From positions 25,358 to 89,357 of the IMG/VR virus record IMGVR_UViG_3300048588_000136: a stretch of 64,000 nucleotides of DNA, one strand, 5' to 3'. Below are positions 7,425 through 15,741 of this stretch, one piece after another. The stretch is from a virus. The position numbers and the translations under genes were made by a program. The notes under the pieces were generated by a model. The model was not told the origin of the DNA. It searched no databases and worked only from the letters and a program-made list of their open reading frames with translations. How positions within the stretch are numbered: the stretch's first letter is position 1; each line of letters starts with the position of its first letter.

Positions 7425-9413
7425 ATGCCCACATACACTTACAACGGGGTGACGGTTACAGCCACAGGGCGCAGACCATCAACTCGTGACGATAAAAAAT
7501 ATATGCGAACAGTCACCCGTGATGGCAAGGATTATCTTATCCATTACGGCGATCCCGATATGCCGATGCGTCGCAGTAACCCACAGGCACGGGCAAACTT
7601 TCTGTCACGGCACAGTTGCAGCACAAAGAAAGACCCATTGTCGCCGGGCTACTGGGCTTGTCTTGACTGGAGTCGCACCGACGAAGGAAAAAGCATGAGT
7701 GAGATTGCGGAGCTTCGCCAGCAATACGCTGAACTATTTCAGGTTGCACCAGATAGCAAATACAAGGGCGTAATGATTGCGCTCTATCCGTCCGCCGAGA
7801 CGGCAACGCAGATTGCGGCCATCCCCGGTGTGGCCACGCCGCCGGAGGATCTACACGTCACGCTGGCCTACTTGGGCGGCGTCGATGGGCTGACTGACGT
7901 GCAGGTTGCGGGTGCTATCCTGGCGGCACAAAAAACAGCCACCTACGGCAAACCTGTCACCGGCAACATTAATGGAGTAGGGCGCTTCAACGCCAGCGAG
8001 AGCAGCGACGGACAAGATGTGATTTACGCCGTGGTTGACCTGCCGGGACTTGACGAATTGCGTGATTGCCTGATGGACGAATTGGACGAATGCGATTGTG
8101 AACCGTCCACGAGTCACGGCTACACACCCCATATGACGCTGGTATACATTCCTGCCGGCACTGACTCGCCGGTTGGACTCGTGCCAACCATGCCGATCAG
8201 CTTTTCGTCAGTAAGCATCGCTGTCGGTGGAAAACGCGTTGACTTTCCCTTGCTCAGCATGGAAAAGGAAGACGACGAGGAAAGCAGCGGAGAAATGAAG
8301 TATTCGGACGTTGCTGACCTGTGTGCCGATGGGCGCGGCTGGCGACTGTTCAATGAACATGAATTTGCCGAGCCGCCCGCCTGGGTGCCGTGCCTACCCA
8401 AGCCTGGAACATTCACGCATCCAAGTTACGGACAAATCAGCGTAACGCCGGATCGCAATCAACGATTCGTGCAGAACTTCAAAACCGGCGTGTATCAATC
8501 GCGCATTCCGGTAGATGCCGAGCACCAACTAAAAACAAGCGGCGCTGTTGGTTGGATTACGGATATGCGCCTAAACGAAGACGGCAGCGCCGATGCTCAG
8601 GTTGAATGGACGGACCGTGGGCAGTCTCTCATCAGATCCGACCGCTACAAATATGTATCGCCTGAATGGTACGACAAATGGACGGCGCCCGACACCGGCA
8701 ACGAGCACAGCGATGTGCTAATCGGATTAGCGCTAACCACACGCCCATTCTTCAAAGAAAAATCACTGCGTCCGCTGGTGGCTTCTGAACGTGGGTTCTA
8801 CACCACGGATGAGCAGGTATCCAGCAACACAACTGTTGTTTATTTCAATGCATTTTCGGAGGTTTTAGACATGGCGGAAAAAGCCACAGAGCAACCAGTG
8901 ACTGCTGTGCAGTTCGGTGAGTTGCAACAGAAGTTTGATGAACTCAGCGGGAAGTTTGCCGCGGCAGAGGCGGCCCGTACTGAGGCAGAAGTGAAGGCGA
9001 AGCAATACGCAGAGGCGCTTGACGGCGCCAACGCCCGTGTGGCGGCCCTTGAGGCGACTGCCCAACGCAAGCGGTTTGGTGAATTGTCGGCCAACTGGTT
9101 TGGCAAGGCTGATGACAACGTGAACATGTTGACCAAGCTGGCGCAGGCGTTTGGTGAGGAATCGGCCGAGTTTGCCACCTATGTTACCCAGCAGCGCGCC
9201 ATTGCCGAGCAGATGAAGCAAAGTAAACTGTTTGAGGAAATCGGTAGCAACAAATCAGATCTTAACCCAAAGACGGCCACGCAAAAATTTAGTGATGCCG
9301 TGTTGACGGTGATGGGCGAACGCAAGGTTGACTACGCAACTGCCGCCACTGTGGTTGCCGGTACACAACCGCAATTGTACAGCGAATATGTCGCAGAACA
9401 GCGAGGCAAATAA
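7425..9413 (+). CDS. Composite DUF6321 / 2H phosphoesterase / Mu I-like prohead protease / scaffold
   Basis: Four parts can be read in 662 residues. Residues 1-85 resemble DUF6321 (YGDPDMPMRRSNPQARANF, then RHSC...YWACLDW). Residues 90-280 are a 2H phosphoesterase with HVTLAYLGG (about 143) and HMTLVYI (about 235), the paired HxT motifs. Residues 330-450 match the Mu gpI-type protease (IPVDAEHQ, GWITDM, VEWTDRG, YKYVSPEW). From about 483 a coiled-coil-rich scaffold follows. ATG 7425 has no visible ribosome site. Internal in-frame ATGs at 7695 (AAGGA upstream) and 8871 (GGAGG upstream) have good ones, so nested products are likely. Capsid maturation is the expected role; the 2H substrate is unknown. 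Confidence 0.8.
   Translation: MPTYTYNGVTVTATGRRPSTRDDKKYMRTVTRDGKDYLIHYGDPDMPMRRSNPQARANFLSRHSCSTKKDPLSPGYWACLDWSRTDEGKSMSEIAELRQQYAELFQVAPDSKYKGVMIALYPSAETATQIAAIPGVATPPEDLHVTLAYLGGVDGLTDVQVAGAILAAQKTATYGKPVTGNINGVGRFNASESSDGQDVIYAVVDLPGLDELRDCLMDELDECDCEPSTSHGYTPHMTLVYIPAGTDSPVGLVPTMPISFSSVSIAVGGKRVDFPLLSMEKEDDEESSGEMKYSDVADLCADGRGWRLFNEHEFAEPPAWVPCLPKPGTFTHPSYGQISVTPDRNQRFVQNFKTGVYQSRIPVDAEHQLKTSGAVGWITDMRLNEDGSADAQVEWTDRGQSLIRSDRYKYVSPEWYDKWTAPDTGNEHSDVLIGLALTTRPFFKEKSLRPLVASERGFYTTDEQVSSNTTVVYFNAFSEVLDMAEKATEQPVTAVQFGELQQKFDELSGKFAAAEAARTEAEVKAKQYAEALDGANARVAALEATAQRKRFGELSANWFGKADDNVNMLTKLAQAFGEESAEFATYVTQQRAIAEQMKQSKLFEEIGSNKSDLNPKTATQKFSDAVLTVMGERKVDYATAATVVAGTQPQLYSEYVAEQRGK
8871..9413 (+). 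CDS. Nested in-frame scaffold protein
   Basis: An ATG at 8871 lies in the same frame as the protease gene and has GGAGG nine bases upstream. The 180-residue product begins MAEKATEQPVTAV and is rich in A, E, K and Q with heptad-like repeats, as in capsid scaffolds. Mu gpZ within gpI and lambda Nu3 within C show the same nested design. This is a predicted second translation product, not a separate gene. Confidence 0.6.
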   Translation: MAEKATEQPVTAVQFGELQQKFDELSGKFAAAEAARTEAEVKAKQYAEALDGANARVAALEATAQRKRFGELSANWFGKADDNVNMLTKLAQAFGEESAEFATYVTQQRAIAEQMKQSKLFEEIGSNKSDLNPKTATQKFSDAVLTVMGERKVDYATAATVVAGTQPQLYSEYVAEQRGK

Positions 9414-9805
9414 TGGCTTTTGAAGGCGCACAAATGAAGCTGACTGGTGTGACGGCCAGTGCAGACTTGAGCACTAAGCAATATTATTTCGTCAAAATGT
9501 CTGGTGAGCGAACTGTAACGGTTTGCGCCGGCGCTACTGACAAGCCGATTGGTGTGTTGCAGAACAACCCGACTAGTGGACAGGCCGCAGAGGTGTGTGT
9601 GGTTGGTCAAACCAAAGTCAGCGGTGATGGCGATCTCAACTACGGCGATTTAATTGGCACGAGCGGCGATGGGCAGGCCGATGCTAAGACAGCCGGAACT
9701 GATACCACGGAGTACATCTGTGGACAAGTCATTCAAGGCAATGGCGCAGCCGGCGGCTTGATTACGGCATTTATCAATTGCGCCAACATCGCGCGTGGTG
9801 CATAA
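9413..9805 (+). CDS. Capsid decoration/stabilising protein (DUF2190-like)
   Basis: A 130-residue beta-rich protein with GVTASADLSTKQYYFVKMSG near the start and repeated short glycine-rich turns (CAGATDKPIGVLQNNPTSGQ). It resembles DUF2190 proteins encoded between scaffold and capsid genes in Mu-like and other phages, which decorate the shell. It shares one base with the protease stop. Confidence 0.7.
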   Translation: MAFEGAQMKLTGVTASADLSTKQYYFVKMSGERTVTVCAGATDKPIGVLQNNPTSGQAAEVCVVGQTKVSGDGDLNYGDLIGTSGDGQADAKTAGTDTTEYICGQVIQGNGAAGGLITAFINCANIARGA

Positions 9806-9819
9806 GGAGAGTATAGACA

Positions 9820-10794
9820 ATGGCTCAGCCAACACAATCACAGGTTCATCTGGACGCGATCCTGACGAACATCTCCGTGGCCTACATTCAGAGTGAAGCG
9901 AACTTTATCGCTGGGCGGGTCTTCCCCACTGTCCCGGTTGATAAGCAATCAGATAAATTTTTTACGTACACGAAGAATGATTGGTTTCGTGATGAGATGC
10001 AAGTCCGACCGGACGGCACCGAAAGCGCCGGCAGCGGGTACGGTCTCAGCACGGCCAGCTACAGCGCCGACGTGTGGGGTCTCCACAAAGACATCGGTGA
10101 CCAGACCCGCAAGAACGCCGACAACCCGCTGAACATGGATCGGGATGCGGTGCAATTCTTGACCCAGCGCGGATTGCTCCGCCGGGAAATCCAGTGGGTG
10201 ACCGACTATTTCACTACGTCCGTCTGGGGCACTGACAAGACCGGTGGCGCTAACGGCGGCGGCGGCGATTTCACCTACTGGAGCGACTACACCAACTCCG
10301 ATCCGATTGAGGATATCGAGCTTGGCAAAGAGACTGTGTTAGGCCGCACAGGGTTTCTCCCTAACACGCTCGTTTTAGGGTATCAGGCGTTCCGTAAGCT
10401 GAAATTCCATCCTGACATTAAAGATAATTTCAAATACACATCGGCTGACAACATCACCGCCCCGATGATGGCCGCCTTCTTTGAAGTGCAAAATGTTTAC
10501 GTTGCTAAGGCGATCAAGGCCACGAACAACGAAGGCGAAACCGCAGCTTATTCGTTTACGCATGGCAAACACGCTTGGTTGGGGTATGTCAATCCGACGC
10601 CCGGTCTGTTGGCACCGTCTGCCGGCTACGTGTTTAGTTGGACCGGTGTAAGTGGCAACATGGGCGCCGAGGCTGGCATTAGCCGCTTCCGCATGGATCA
10701 CCTGAAGGCCGACCGTATCGAAATCGAAATGGCTTGGGACAATAAGGTGGTTGCCACTGATCTCGGCTACTTCTTCAGTGGGTGTGTCGCATGA
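9820..10794 (+). CDS. Major capsid protein
   Basis: A 324-residue protein following the scaffold and decoration genes, where the capsid gene is expected. The N-terminal part has ANFIAGRVFPTVPVDKQSDK; the middle has ETVLGRTGFLPNTLVLGYQA and LKFHPDIKDNF, typical of HK97-fold capsid proteins of this type. AAGGAGAG lies ten bases before ATG 9820. Confidence 0.85.
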   Translation: MAQPTQSQVHLDAILTNISVAYIQSEANFIAGRVFPTVPVDKQSDKFFTYTKNDWFRDEMQVRPDGTESAGSGYGLSTASYSADVWGLHKDIGDQTRKNADNPLNMDRDAVQFLTQRGLLRREIQWVTDYFTTSVWGTDKTGGANGGGGDFTYWSDYTNSDPIEDIELGKETVLGRTGFLPNTLVLGYQAFRKLKFHPDIKDNFKYTSADNITAPMMAAFFEVQNVYVAKAIKATNNEGETAAYSFTHGKHAWLGYVNPTPGLLAPSAGYVFSWTGVSGNMGAEAGISRFRMDHLKADRIEIEMAWDNKVVATDLGYFFSGCVA

Positions 10795-11144
10795 TGAATA
10801 GCTATCAGGTAGTACGCGCTTTTAGTGGTCAACCAACTGTGGGCGCCATCCTGACTGATGCTGATTTCCGTTCGCCTGAGCGCGCTAAACGGCTAGTGGA
10901 TCAACGCTACATTAAGCCGCTTGTGCGTGACGATGTTGGTATGCAGCCGACAGTTAAAACGCTACTGGGCGCTACCATCCGCCAGATGGACAAGATGCTT
11001 GCACAAGTGCAGGACAAGTGCGTGATTGAGTCCGCACTTGTGCAAGATCAGCGGGAATCAGCAAAGAAGCTCATGGAAAAGCGACTTGCGAACTGGGGGG
11101 GGATGAATGAACACATTGACGAAAGGCAATGCCAAGGTTGGTAA
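10791..11144 (+). CDS. Hypothetical head protein
   Basis: It starts at ATGATG 10791, overlapping the capsid stop. The 117-residue product begins with a small domain (GQPTVGAILTDADFRSPERA, then DQRYIKPL) and ends in a charged helical part. Similar small proteins follow capsid genes in many phages, but I do not know a function. Confidence 0.6.
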   Translation: MMNSYQVVRAFSGQPTVGAILTDADFRSPERAKRLVDQRYIKPLVRDDVGMQPTVKTLLGATIRQMDKMLAQVQDKCVIESALVQDQRESAKKLMEKRLANWGGMNEHIDERQCQGW

Positions 11145-11532
11145 GCTGGTGGCCGAAAGCATTGCGGTAGAGAGTCTTAGTCTTGTCACCGCTACCTTTA
11201 CCATTGGCACTGAATCCGGCAACGCCATCAATGTTGCCATCCAACTTAAAGATGCCAGCGGCGCGGATCTAGCTCGGCGTTGTGCTTTGCCGTGGTATCT
11301 ATCAAGCGATGCTAACGGTGACGCTATTGCGTCGGCGCCAGGCAGTGGCATCGCTATCGGCACTGATGGCTTGCTTTTGGAATGGACGAACAATGTCAGC
11401 GGTTTGGTTGTCAGCGAAGCCGACGGCGACATTGACGTAACCCTGACCGAATCCAGTACCGGCACATGGTATCTGGTGCTCGTGTTGCCAGGCGGTAATC
11501 TTGCCGTATCCGGCGCCATCACCTTTGCCTAA
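11107..11532 (+). CDS. Beta-rich structural protein, possible head/neck accessory
   Basis: A 141-residue protein overlapping the previous gene by 38 bases. It looks like a single beta-sandwich: alternating T/V/I strands such as TATFTIGTESGNAINVAIQL and GTWYLVLVLPGG. It could be a shell or tail-tube decoration protein. No named family is recognised. Confidence 0.5.
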   Translation: MNTLTKGNAKVGKLVAESIAVESLSLVTATFTIGTESGNAINVAIQLKDASGADLARRCALPWYLSSDANGDAIASAPGSGIAIGTDGLLLEWTNNVSGLVVSEADGDIDVTLTESSTGTWYLVLVLPGGNLAVSGAITFA

Positions 11533-11534
11533 TT

Positions 11535-11972
11535 ATGAGCATTGATCGTGTCCGCTTACTCGTTGGCGACAACGACAGCACTGACTACGTGCTGCAAGAT
11601 GTGGATGTCGTCTTTTTTCTTGAAGAGGCGAAAGACGACATCTATCTGGCCGCCACAATGGCAGCGGAAGCCATTGCTGCCAAATACGCACGCATGGTCA
11701 CAAATAGCCAATCTGACGTGCATGGCAATCATTCGCTGACTCGCAACTATAGCGATAGACACAAACACTATCTGGATTTGGCAAAGCGACTAGAGACGCG
11801 CCGCACTAAAAACCGGATGGAAACCATGTCGCTGGGCAGCGTGTACGCGGGTGGTATCAGCAAGACTGACAAAGAGACACGCCAGGAAAATACCGACAGA
11901 CCAGAAACGGCGTTCGCCCGCGATCTACACGAGAATACGAGAGGCACGCAGCGTGGCAGTATTCTGGAATGA
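11535..11972 (+). CDS. Head-tail connector (gp6-like adaptor)
   Basis: The N-terminus (SIDRVRLLVGDNDSTDYVLQ, then VVFFLEEA and AAEAIAAKYAR) matches the common adaptor family whose members start with a helical bundle reading 'RLLVGDTDS...FFL' and sit under the portal. It is 145 residues long; the charged C-terminal part is not conserved in appearance. It overlaps the next gene by 20 bases. Confidence 0.7.
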   Translation: MSIDRVRLLVGDNDSTDYVLQDVDVVFFLEEAKDDIYLAATMAAEAIAAKYARMVTNSQSDVHGNHSLTRNYSDRHKHYLDLAKRLETRRTKNRMETMSLGSVYAGGISKTDKETRQENTDRPETAFARDLHENTRGTQRGSILE

Positions 11973-12474
11973 TCTAAACGACCGGCTGGTGTCAACGTTT
12001 TCGGGTGCGATGGGTGCGAGTAGTTCCTATAGCACCATGAAGGCGCAGACCATCAACGACCGGATTTATGCCGATGCGCACGAGTGGGTAACGTGGACAT
12101 TGCCTGCTATTTCGGTGGCGTGCTATCGAATACTGTACAACACACAGGCGCATGTCGGCTCAACCAATAAGCTTTATGAGCGCACCTACAAATGCATGGC
12201 GTTCGGGCTAATTTCCGGCAGTGTCAATTATCTCACAACGCCGGCCGTGGATACCGTGTCAGATGCGCTGCGTGAATTTTACGAGCGTATGGAGTCCGTG
12301 CTGTCAATTAATCAGTTTTCGTTTCTGTCGGCTGGCGTGCAGGCTCGCAGCGTGACCATAACTAGCGGCGACCTTGACGTAATTCGTTATCCGAATGATG
12401 ACATAGATAGTAAGCGCCGAATCGGCGTCGCCTATTTTATGTATGATGTCATAGCGAAAGTTAATCCATTATGA
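11953..12474 (+). CDS. Neck or tail-terminator-like protein
   Basis: I place the start at GTG 11953 (VAVFWNDLND); the open frame extends further upstream inside the adaptor gene, but that part looks like out-of-frame sequence. ATG 12010 is another option. The 173-residue product is not clearly recognised. Its position between the adaptor and the tail tube gene suggests a neck, stopper or tail-terminator protein. Confidence 0.5.
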   Translation: MAVFWNDLNDRLVSTFSGAMGASSSYSTMKAQTINDRIYADAHEWVTWTLPAISVACYRILYNTQAHVGSTNKLYERTYKCMAFGLISGSVNYLTTPAVDTVSDALREFYERMESVLSINQFSFLSAGVQARSVTITSGDLDVIRYPNDDIDSKRRIGVAYFMYDVIAKVNPL

Positions 12475-12680
12475 CCAGACAAGAAGTCTTAGACTATATC
12501 ATTGCCACACATGGCGACGATTTGCAGGAGGCGGGTGTGGAACTAACTGACACGCCGGAGAACCTATACTACGTGCTGTTTGACGCCATGATCTATGAGA
12601 ATGTCAGCGACGAACGCCAGCAGGAAGAGGCTGACGCCAAGGTGGCGCGCCTGATTGCCGATAAAACGGCGGGGAGTTAA
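12471..12680 (+). CDS. Small acidic hypothetical tail-operon protein
   Basis: A 69-residue acidic protein (MTRQEVLDYIIATHGDDLQE at its start) with an ATGA overlap to the gene before and three bases before the tail tube gene. Function unknown. Confidence 0.55.
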   Translation: MTRQEVLDYIIATHGDDLQEAGVELTDTPENLYYVLFDAMIYENVSDERQQEEADAKVARLIADKTAGS

Positions 12681-12683
12681 TAC

Positions 12684-13715
12684 ATGTCGGCAACATCGGA
12701 AGCCAATTCATTAGGTTCATTTTTTGCCGTGGGGGTGCAAGGTGCTAAGGGTACAGCCGCAACCACGCTATATAAGCTAATCGCCACCGATAGCGGTTTG
12801 GCGCCTGAGTTTGAATACCGCGACACGCGACTGGAACATCCAAGCGCCGGTGGCACAACGTCATGGGCGCGGGCCAACGTCAATCAGATCACCGGCTACA
12901 TTGGCAAGGCTACTGTGACTTTTGCGATGCGTCCGAAGGGGATTGTGCCGGTGTTGCAGGGCGTTGGTTTTCAAGTTGTGACCACCAACAACACGACCAA
13001 CTATTCGCACGCTTTAACCCAAGGCACCGACGCCGCTCACAAATGGGTCACCGCCATCTGGAAAGTGGACGACAGCGACGCCGCCTACTACCAACGCGGT
13101 GTCGATGGCCGTTGTACGTCACTGACGATCACGGTCAACACTGACGAAATCATGTGTACGGCTGAAATCAGTTTCCTTTCTGTGGCGCCACTGTCGGGTA
13201 GCCCAACCTATGTTGCTGAACAGTCGGATGAAATCGTGCCCTGGGTTGGTGCCAGAACTGGCATCACGATTGGCGGGTACACGGTAGTCGAAGTATTGCG
13301 TGGTGCTGAGATTGGATTTGAGAATACCCTGCGTGACCAAGACAAAGCGTTGTGGACACAGACGCGTGTTAATATGCAACGCCAGTCTATCAACGGTACC
13401 TGCAACTTTACCGAAATCAATGTGTCCGATTCGATCTATGAGGCGCTGTACTATGGCGCTGATGCTGGTTCGACGGTGGCCACAGCCCCCGTTACTGGCG
13501 CGGTGGACGTTGAGTGGCGTAGCGCCGCCAATATCAGCGGCGCCGTAGTGCCGTACAAGTTTCAATATGCTGCGCCGTCGGTGCAGTGGGAAGCCGGCGG
13601 AATGCCGACAGCTAGCGGTGACAACCTTGTCACTATCGGCGCTAACGGTACCGTCGTTGGTAACGTGTCCACACCGATCACTGTGACGGTCGTCAACAAT
13701 GTAGCGAGTTACTAA
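12684..13715 (+). CDS. Tail tube protein
   Basis: A 343-residue protein directly before the frameshifted chaperone gene, the canonical place for the major tail protein of long-tailed phages. The N-terminal FFAVGVQGAKGTAATTLYKL and the beta-rich body with FEYRDTRLEHPS resemble tail tube proteins of siphophages. The final 60 residues (after about 285) read as an Ig-like add-on with SGDNLVTIGANGTVVGNVST. GGGGAG precedes ATG 12684. Confidence 0.75.
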   Translation: MSATSEANSLGSFFAVGVQGAKGTAATTLYKLIATDSGLAPEFEYRDTRLEHPSAGGTTSWARANVNQITGYIGKATVTFAMRPKGIVPVLQGVGFQVVTTNNTTNYSHALTQGTDAAHKWVTAIWKVDDSDAAYYQRGVDGRCTSLTITVNTDEIMCTAEISFLSVAPLSGSPTYVAEQSDEIVPWVGARTGITIGGYTVVEVLRGAEIGFENTLRDQDKALWTQTRVNMQRQSINGTCNFTEINVSDSIYEALYYGADAGSTVATAPVTGAVDVEWRSAANISGAVVPYKFQYAAPSVQWEAGGMPTASGDNLVTIGANGTVVGNVSTPITVTVVNNVASY

Positions 13716-13720
13716 AGTGT

Positions 13721-14254
13721 ATGGATGAACTAGAAAAGTCGATTGATGTTGCCGTAACTCTCTCGGAGGACGGCACCGAAACAGAATATCGTCTGACAAT
13801 TGGTGAGTGCAGTATCTATCGTAAGGCATTGTTTGACCGATACCGAGCGCGCATCTACGGCGCGGCTGCCGACGAATTCGCCAAGAATGTTGAACTGCCC
13901 GAAGCCGACAAATTGAGCAATGAATTTCTTCGATACTTTGCCGTCAGAAAACTGCTCAACCCGTTCGACGCTGAACTAATTGACACCATCGTCGCTGTCG
14001 CTATTGATCACGCCATCGTGTTGGCGTCTGTCCATGAGACGCGCAAGCGCGATGGCGAAACGTGGGTAATGGCGCAAATGCCGGCGTGGTGGTATGAACC
14101 AATGGAGGCCATTCAACTCATACCACCTGAAACGATTCGGGCGCTAGTTGGTGAGGTGCTGAAGGTGACGCCGGTTCGTGTGTTTGGCTTCATTCCCGCC
14201 GATGACGAGCAAAAAAAAAGGCTGAAAGTGATCGTCGCGCCATCAGCGAGTTAG
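13721..14254 (+). CDS. Tail assembly chaperone, short (G-type) product
   Basis: This 177-residue product lies between the tail tube and tape measure genes. Near its 3' end, 9 consecutive As (14211-14219) precede a short in-frame tail. The first domain (ECSIYRKALFDRYRARIYG, LLNPFDAELIDTIVAVAI) would be the chaperone made in excess, as lambda gpG is. See the fused product at 13721-14571. Confidence 0.75.
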   Translation: MDELEKSIDVAVTLSEDGTETEYRLTIGECSIYRKALFDRYRARIYGAAADEFAKNVELPEADKLSNEFLRYFAVRKLLNPFDAELIDTIVAVAIDHAIVLASVHETRKRDGETWVMAQMPAWWYEPMEAIQLIPPETIRALVGEVLKVTPVRVFGFIPADDEQKKRLKVIVAPSAS

Positions 14255-14571
14255 CTAGGGCCATCATAGCGGCGGAAGAGTCGGCCAAAGAGGACAAGCA
14301 CGCACGGCCATTAACGCCGGCAGAGTTACGAGCAAAGGCTAAAGAGCTTGAAGCAGATGGGCTGTGTAATCCTGTATCGCTGGAAATATACAGGACATGG
14401 TATATGATGGGCGGATCACAGTATGGTCCGTCGCCTGTGGAAATACTCGAAATGCCAGCGTGGTTGCGCATGGATTTTGACACGATCAATCGGTACATCT
14501 CCGATGAGCGCGACAGGGTGAAACGCAACAAGCCGAAGAAGGCCACAGCCAAAACGAGGGGCAGACATTGA
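13721..14571 (+). CDS. Tail assembly chaperone, frameshifted long (GT-type) product
   Basis: A -1 slip on the A9 run moves the ribosome into a frame that stays open for 117 more codons, to TGA 14569-14571. Read at 14218, it gives KAESDRRAISELARAI and later NPVSLEIYRTWYMMGG and MPAWLRMDFDTINRYI. This extension has no start codon of its own near its beginning, as expected for the T part of lambda-type G/GT chaperones, which link tape measure and tube protein during tail assembly. Confidence 0.8.
14211..14220 (+). other. Programmed -1 frameshift site
   Basis: Nine As then G. In the chaperone frame the codons are CAA-AAA-AAA-AGG, so both tRNAs can re-pair on AAA after slipping back one base. Slippery A-runs at this gene position are widespread in phages. 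Confidence 0.8.
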
Positions 14572-14574
14572 ACC

Positions 14575-14618
14575 AAAGGCACTTACCGCAGCAGCAAGCC
14601 CCGGCGAGTGCCTTTTTT
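14575..14618 (+). terminator. Intrinsic terminator after the chaperone genes
   Basis: AAAGGCACT (14575-14583) pairs with AGTGCCTTT at 14607-14615, and a six-T run overlaps the end of the stem. It would reduce transcription from the head/tail-tube genes into the region with reverse-strand cargo. Confidence 0.75.
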
Positions 14619-14628
14619 GTTGTTGAGA

Positions 14629-14877
14629 TCATGCTGAAATGCAAGGTTTCGAGACATATAGATCTGCGTGAATTCCATTGCGTTCTACATGAACAGTAGA
14701 GCCATGTAGTTCTTTTACTATTTTTAAATATGTGCTTTCCAGGATATTGCCGCTATGCACAATGTTGCCGCCCTCATCCTTTTGTAGCCCTGAATCATTT
14801 GGATTCGGCAAAAAACAAAGCGCTTCATAGACAGAATCGGGCATGTGTATGGTTATATTTATTTTGTCTCTGTTCAT
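14629..14877 (-). CDS. Reverse-strand hypothetical cargo protein
   Basis: ATG 14877 has a strong GGAGGTG four bases upstream and an extended -10 (TGGTATAAT) just before that, so this gene looks real although it opposes the late operon. The 82-residue product has MPDSVYEALCFLPNPND and HVERNGIHADLY. No family recognised. Its independent promoter suggests expression outside the late phase, for example in lysogeny. Confidence 0.6.
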   Translation of the reverse strand: MNRDKINITIHMPDSVYEALCFLPNPNDSGLQKDEGGNIVHSGNILESTYLKIVKELHGSTVHVERNGIHADLYVSKPCISA

Positions 14878-14895
14878 AGTCACCTCCTACTGAGG

Positions 14896-14904
14896 ATTAT
14901 ACCA
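14896..14904 (-). promoter_or_regulatory. Extended -10 promoter element
   Basis: The minus strand reads TGGTATAAT here, 13 bases before the GGAGGTG ribosome site of the 14629-14877 gene. I see no good -35; extended -10 promoters may work without one. Confidence 0.5.
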
Positions 14905-14907
14905 CAG

Positions 14908-15384
14908 ATGTTCACGTTAAGAACAGATAGCCGATTCGATGATTTAGAACGCTTGGTTGACCGCATCGCCCGGCCCGGCAATGGCCAAACCCGCATGATT
15001 GCCGACGGCATACGCCAGCAATTCGCAGCCAATTTTACGCGCCAGGGTAGCGGTGATGGACGTTGGGCACCACTAGCGCTGTCCACGCAATTGCAGCGGC
15101 GGCAACAAGGCTTTGCAGGCAATAGTCCGATCCTAGTGCGACGTGGCGATTACCGCAAGTCATTCACCGAGCGCAGCGGCGACAATTACGAAAGTATTCA
15201 GTCAACTGGCTTCGGGCTAGTAATCGACGTTGGCAGCAATGATCGTAGAGCGCCTTGGCTGGAACGTGGCACAAGCCGAATACCGGCACGGCCAGTCACG
15301 CTGCTAGGTGACGAGCAGGTTGATAATTTGGTGCGAATTGTTGATTTCGTTGTCGGAGAAATCGAGCGCAACATATGGCGCTAA
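14908..15384 (+). CDS. Virion morphogenesis / tail completion protein (Mu gpG-like)
   Basis: The start is placed at ATG 14908. The open frame runs further upstream, but that part overlaps the regulatory sequence of the reverse gene. The 158-residue product has GDGRWAPLALSTQLQRRQQG, then ILVRRGDYRKSFT and RGTSRIPARPVTLLGD, the order seen in phage virion-morphogenesis proteins (gpG/tail_S family). Such proteins usually lie upstream of the tail tube, so the position here is a little unusual. Confidence 0.7.
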   Translation: MFTLRTDSRFDDLERLVDRIARPGNGQTRMIADGIRQQFAANFTRQGSGDGRWAPLALSTQLQRRQQGFAGNSPILVRRGDYRKSFTERSGDNYESIQSTGFGLVIDVGSNDRRAPWLERGTSRIPARPVTLLGDEQVDNLVRIVDFVVGEIERNIWR

Positions 15385-15566
15385 CTAAGGCTGAACCAAC
15401 CTACAAGGCACCCAAACCACGCTTTGTACCGGTGGTCGTCAATGGTAAGTTGGTGTTTAAGTTCGACCCTGAACGCGGGCTCATTGAATGGCAAAGCAGA
15501 GGCGAAAAACATATTATCGACCTAGCGGAATACGCTGAGAAACAAAATAGCGGTACAGACAATTGA
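15375..15566 (+). CDS. Small hypothetical tail-operon protein
   Basis: A 63-residue protein overlapping the previous gene by ten bases. The basic, proline-rich start (AEPTYKAPKPRFVPVVVNGK) and acidic end suggest a small accessory protein. It is the last plus-strand gene before the reverse-strand island. Function unknown. Confidence 0.55.
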   Translation: MALTKAEPTYKAPKPRFVPVVVNGKLVFKFDPERGLIEWQSRGEKHIIDLAEYAEKQNSGTDN

Positions 15567-15578
15567 TGCTGTACCGCT
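15549..15578 (+). terminator. Perfect 10-bp hairpin at the gene end
   Basis: AGCGGTACAG (15549-15558) pairs perfectly with CTGTACCGCT (15569-15578). It spans the stop codon of the small gene and the convergent boundary with reverse-strand genes. There is no clear T-run, so it may be a weak terminator or a stabilising 3' hairpin. Confidence 0.5.
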
Positions 15579-15591
15579 GTTCTGTTCCTCG

Positions 15592-15741
15592 TCATACCTC
15601 TTCTGACCAACAATCCTTCACATCAGGCAAGCTCAACATACGATCAATCTCTGCCTGAATTTCGTCATCATTGCCCGTGAATGGGTGTTCATGCTCTCGA
15701 TTCCAGATGTCTGTATAGACAATGCGGACAGTACGCCTCAT
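15592..15741 (-). CDS. Small acidic hypothetical protein
   Basis: This 49-codon gene starts at ATG 15741 in a four-base ATGA overlap with the gene before, which argues that it is translated. Its product starts MRRTVRIVYTDIWNREHEH and ends in an acidic helix (DDEIQAEIDRMLSLP). Unknown function. Confidence 0.5.
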   Translation of the reverse strand: MRRTVRIVYTDIWNREHEHPFTGNDDEIQAEIDRMLSLPDVKDCWSEEV

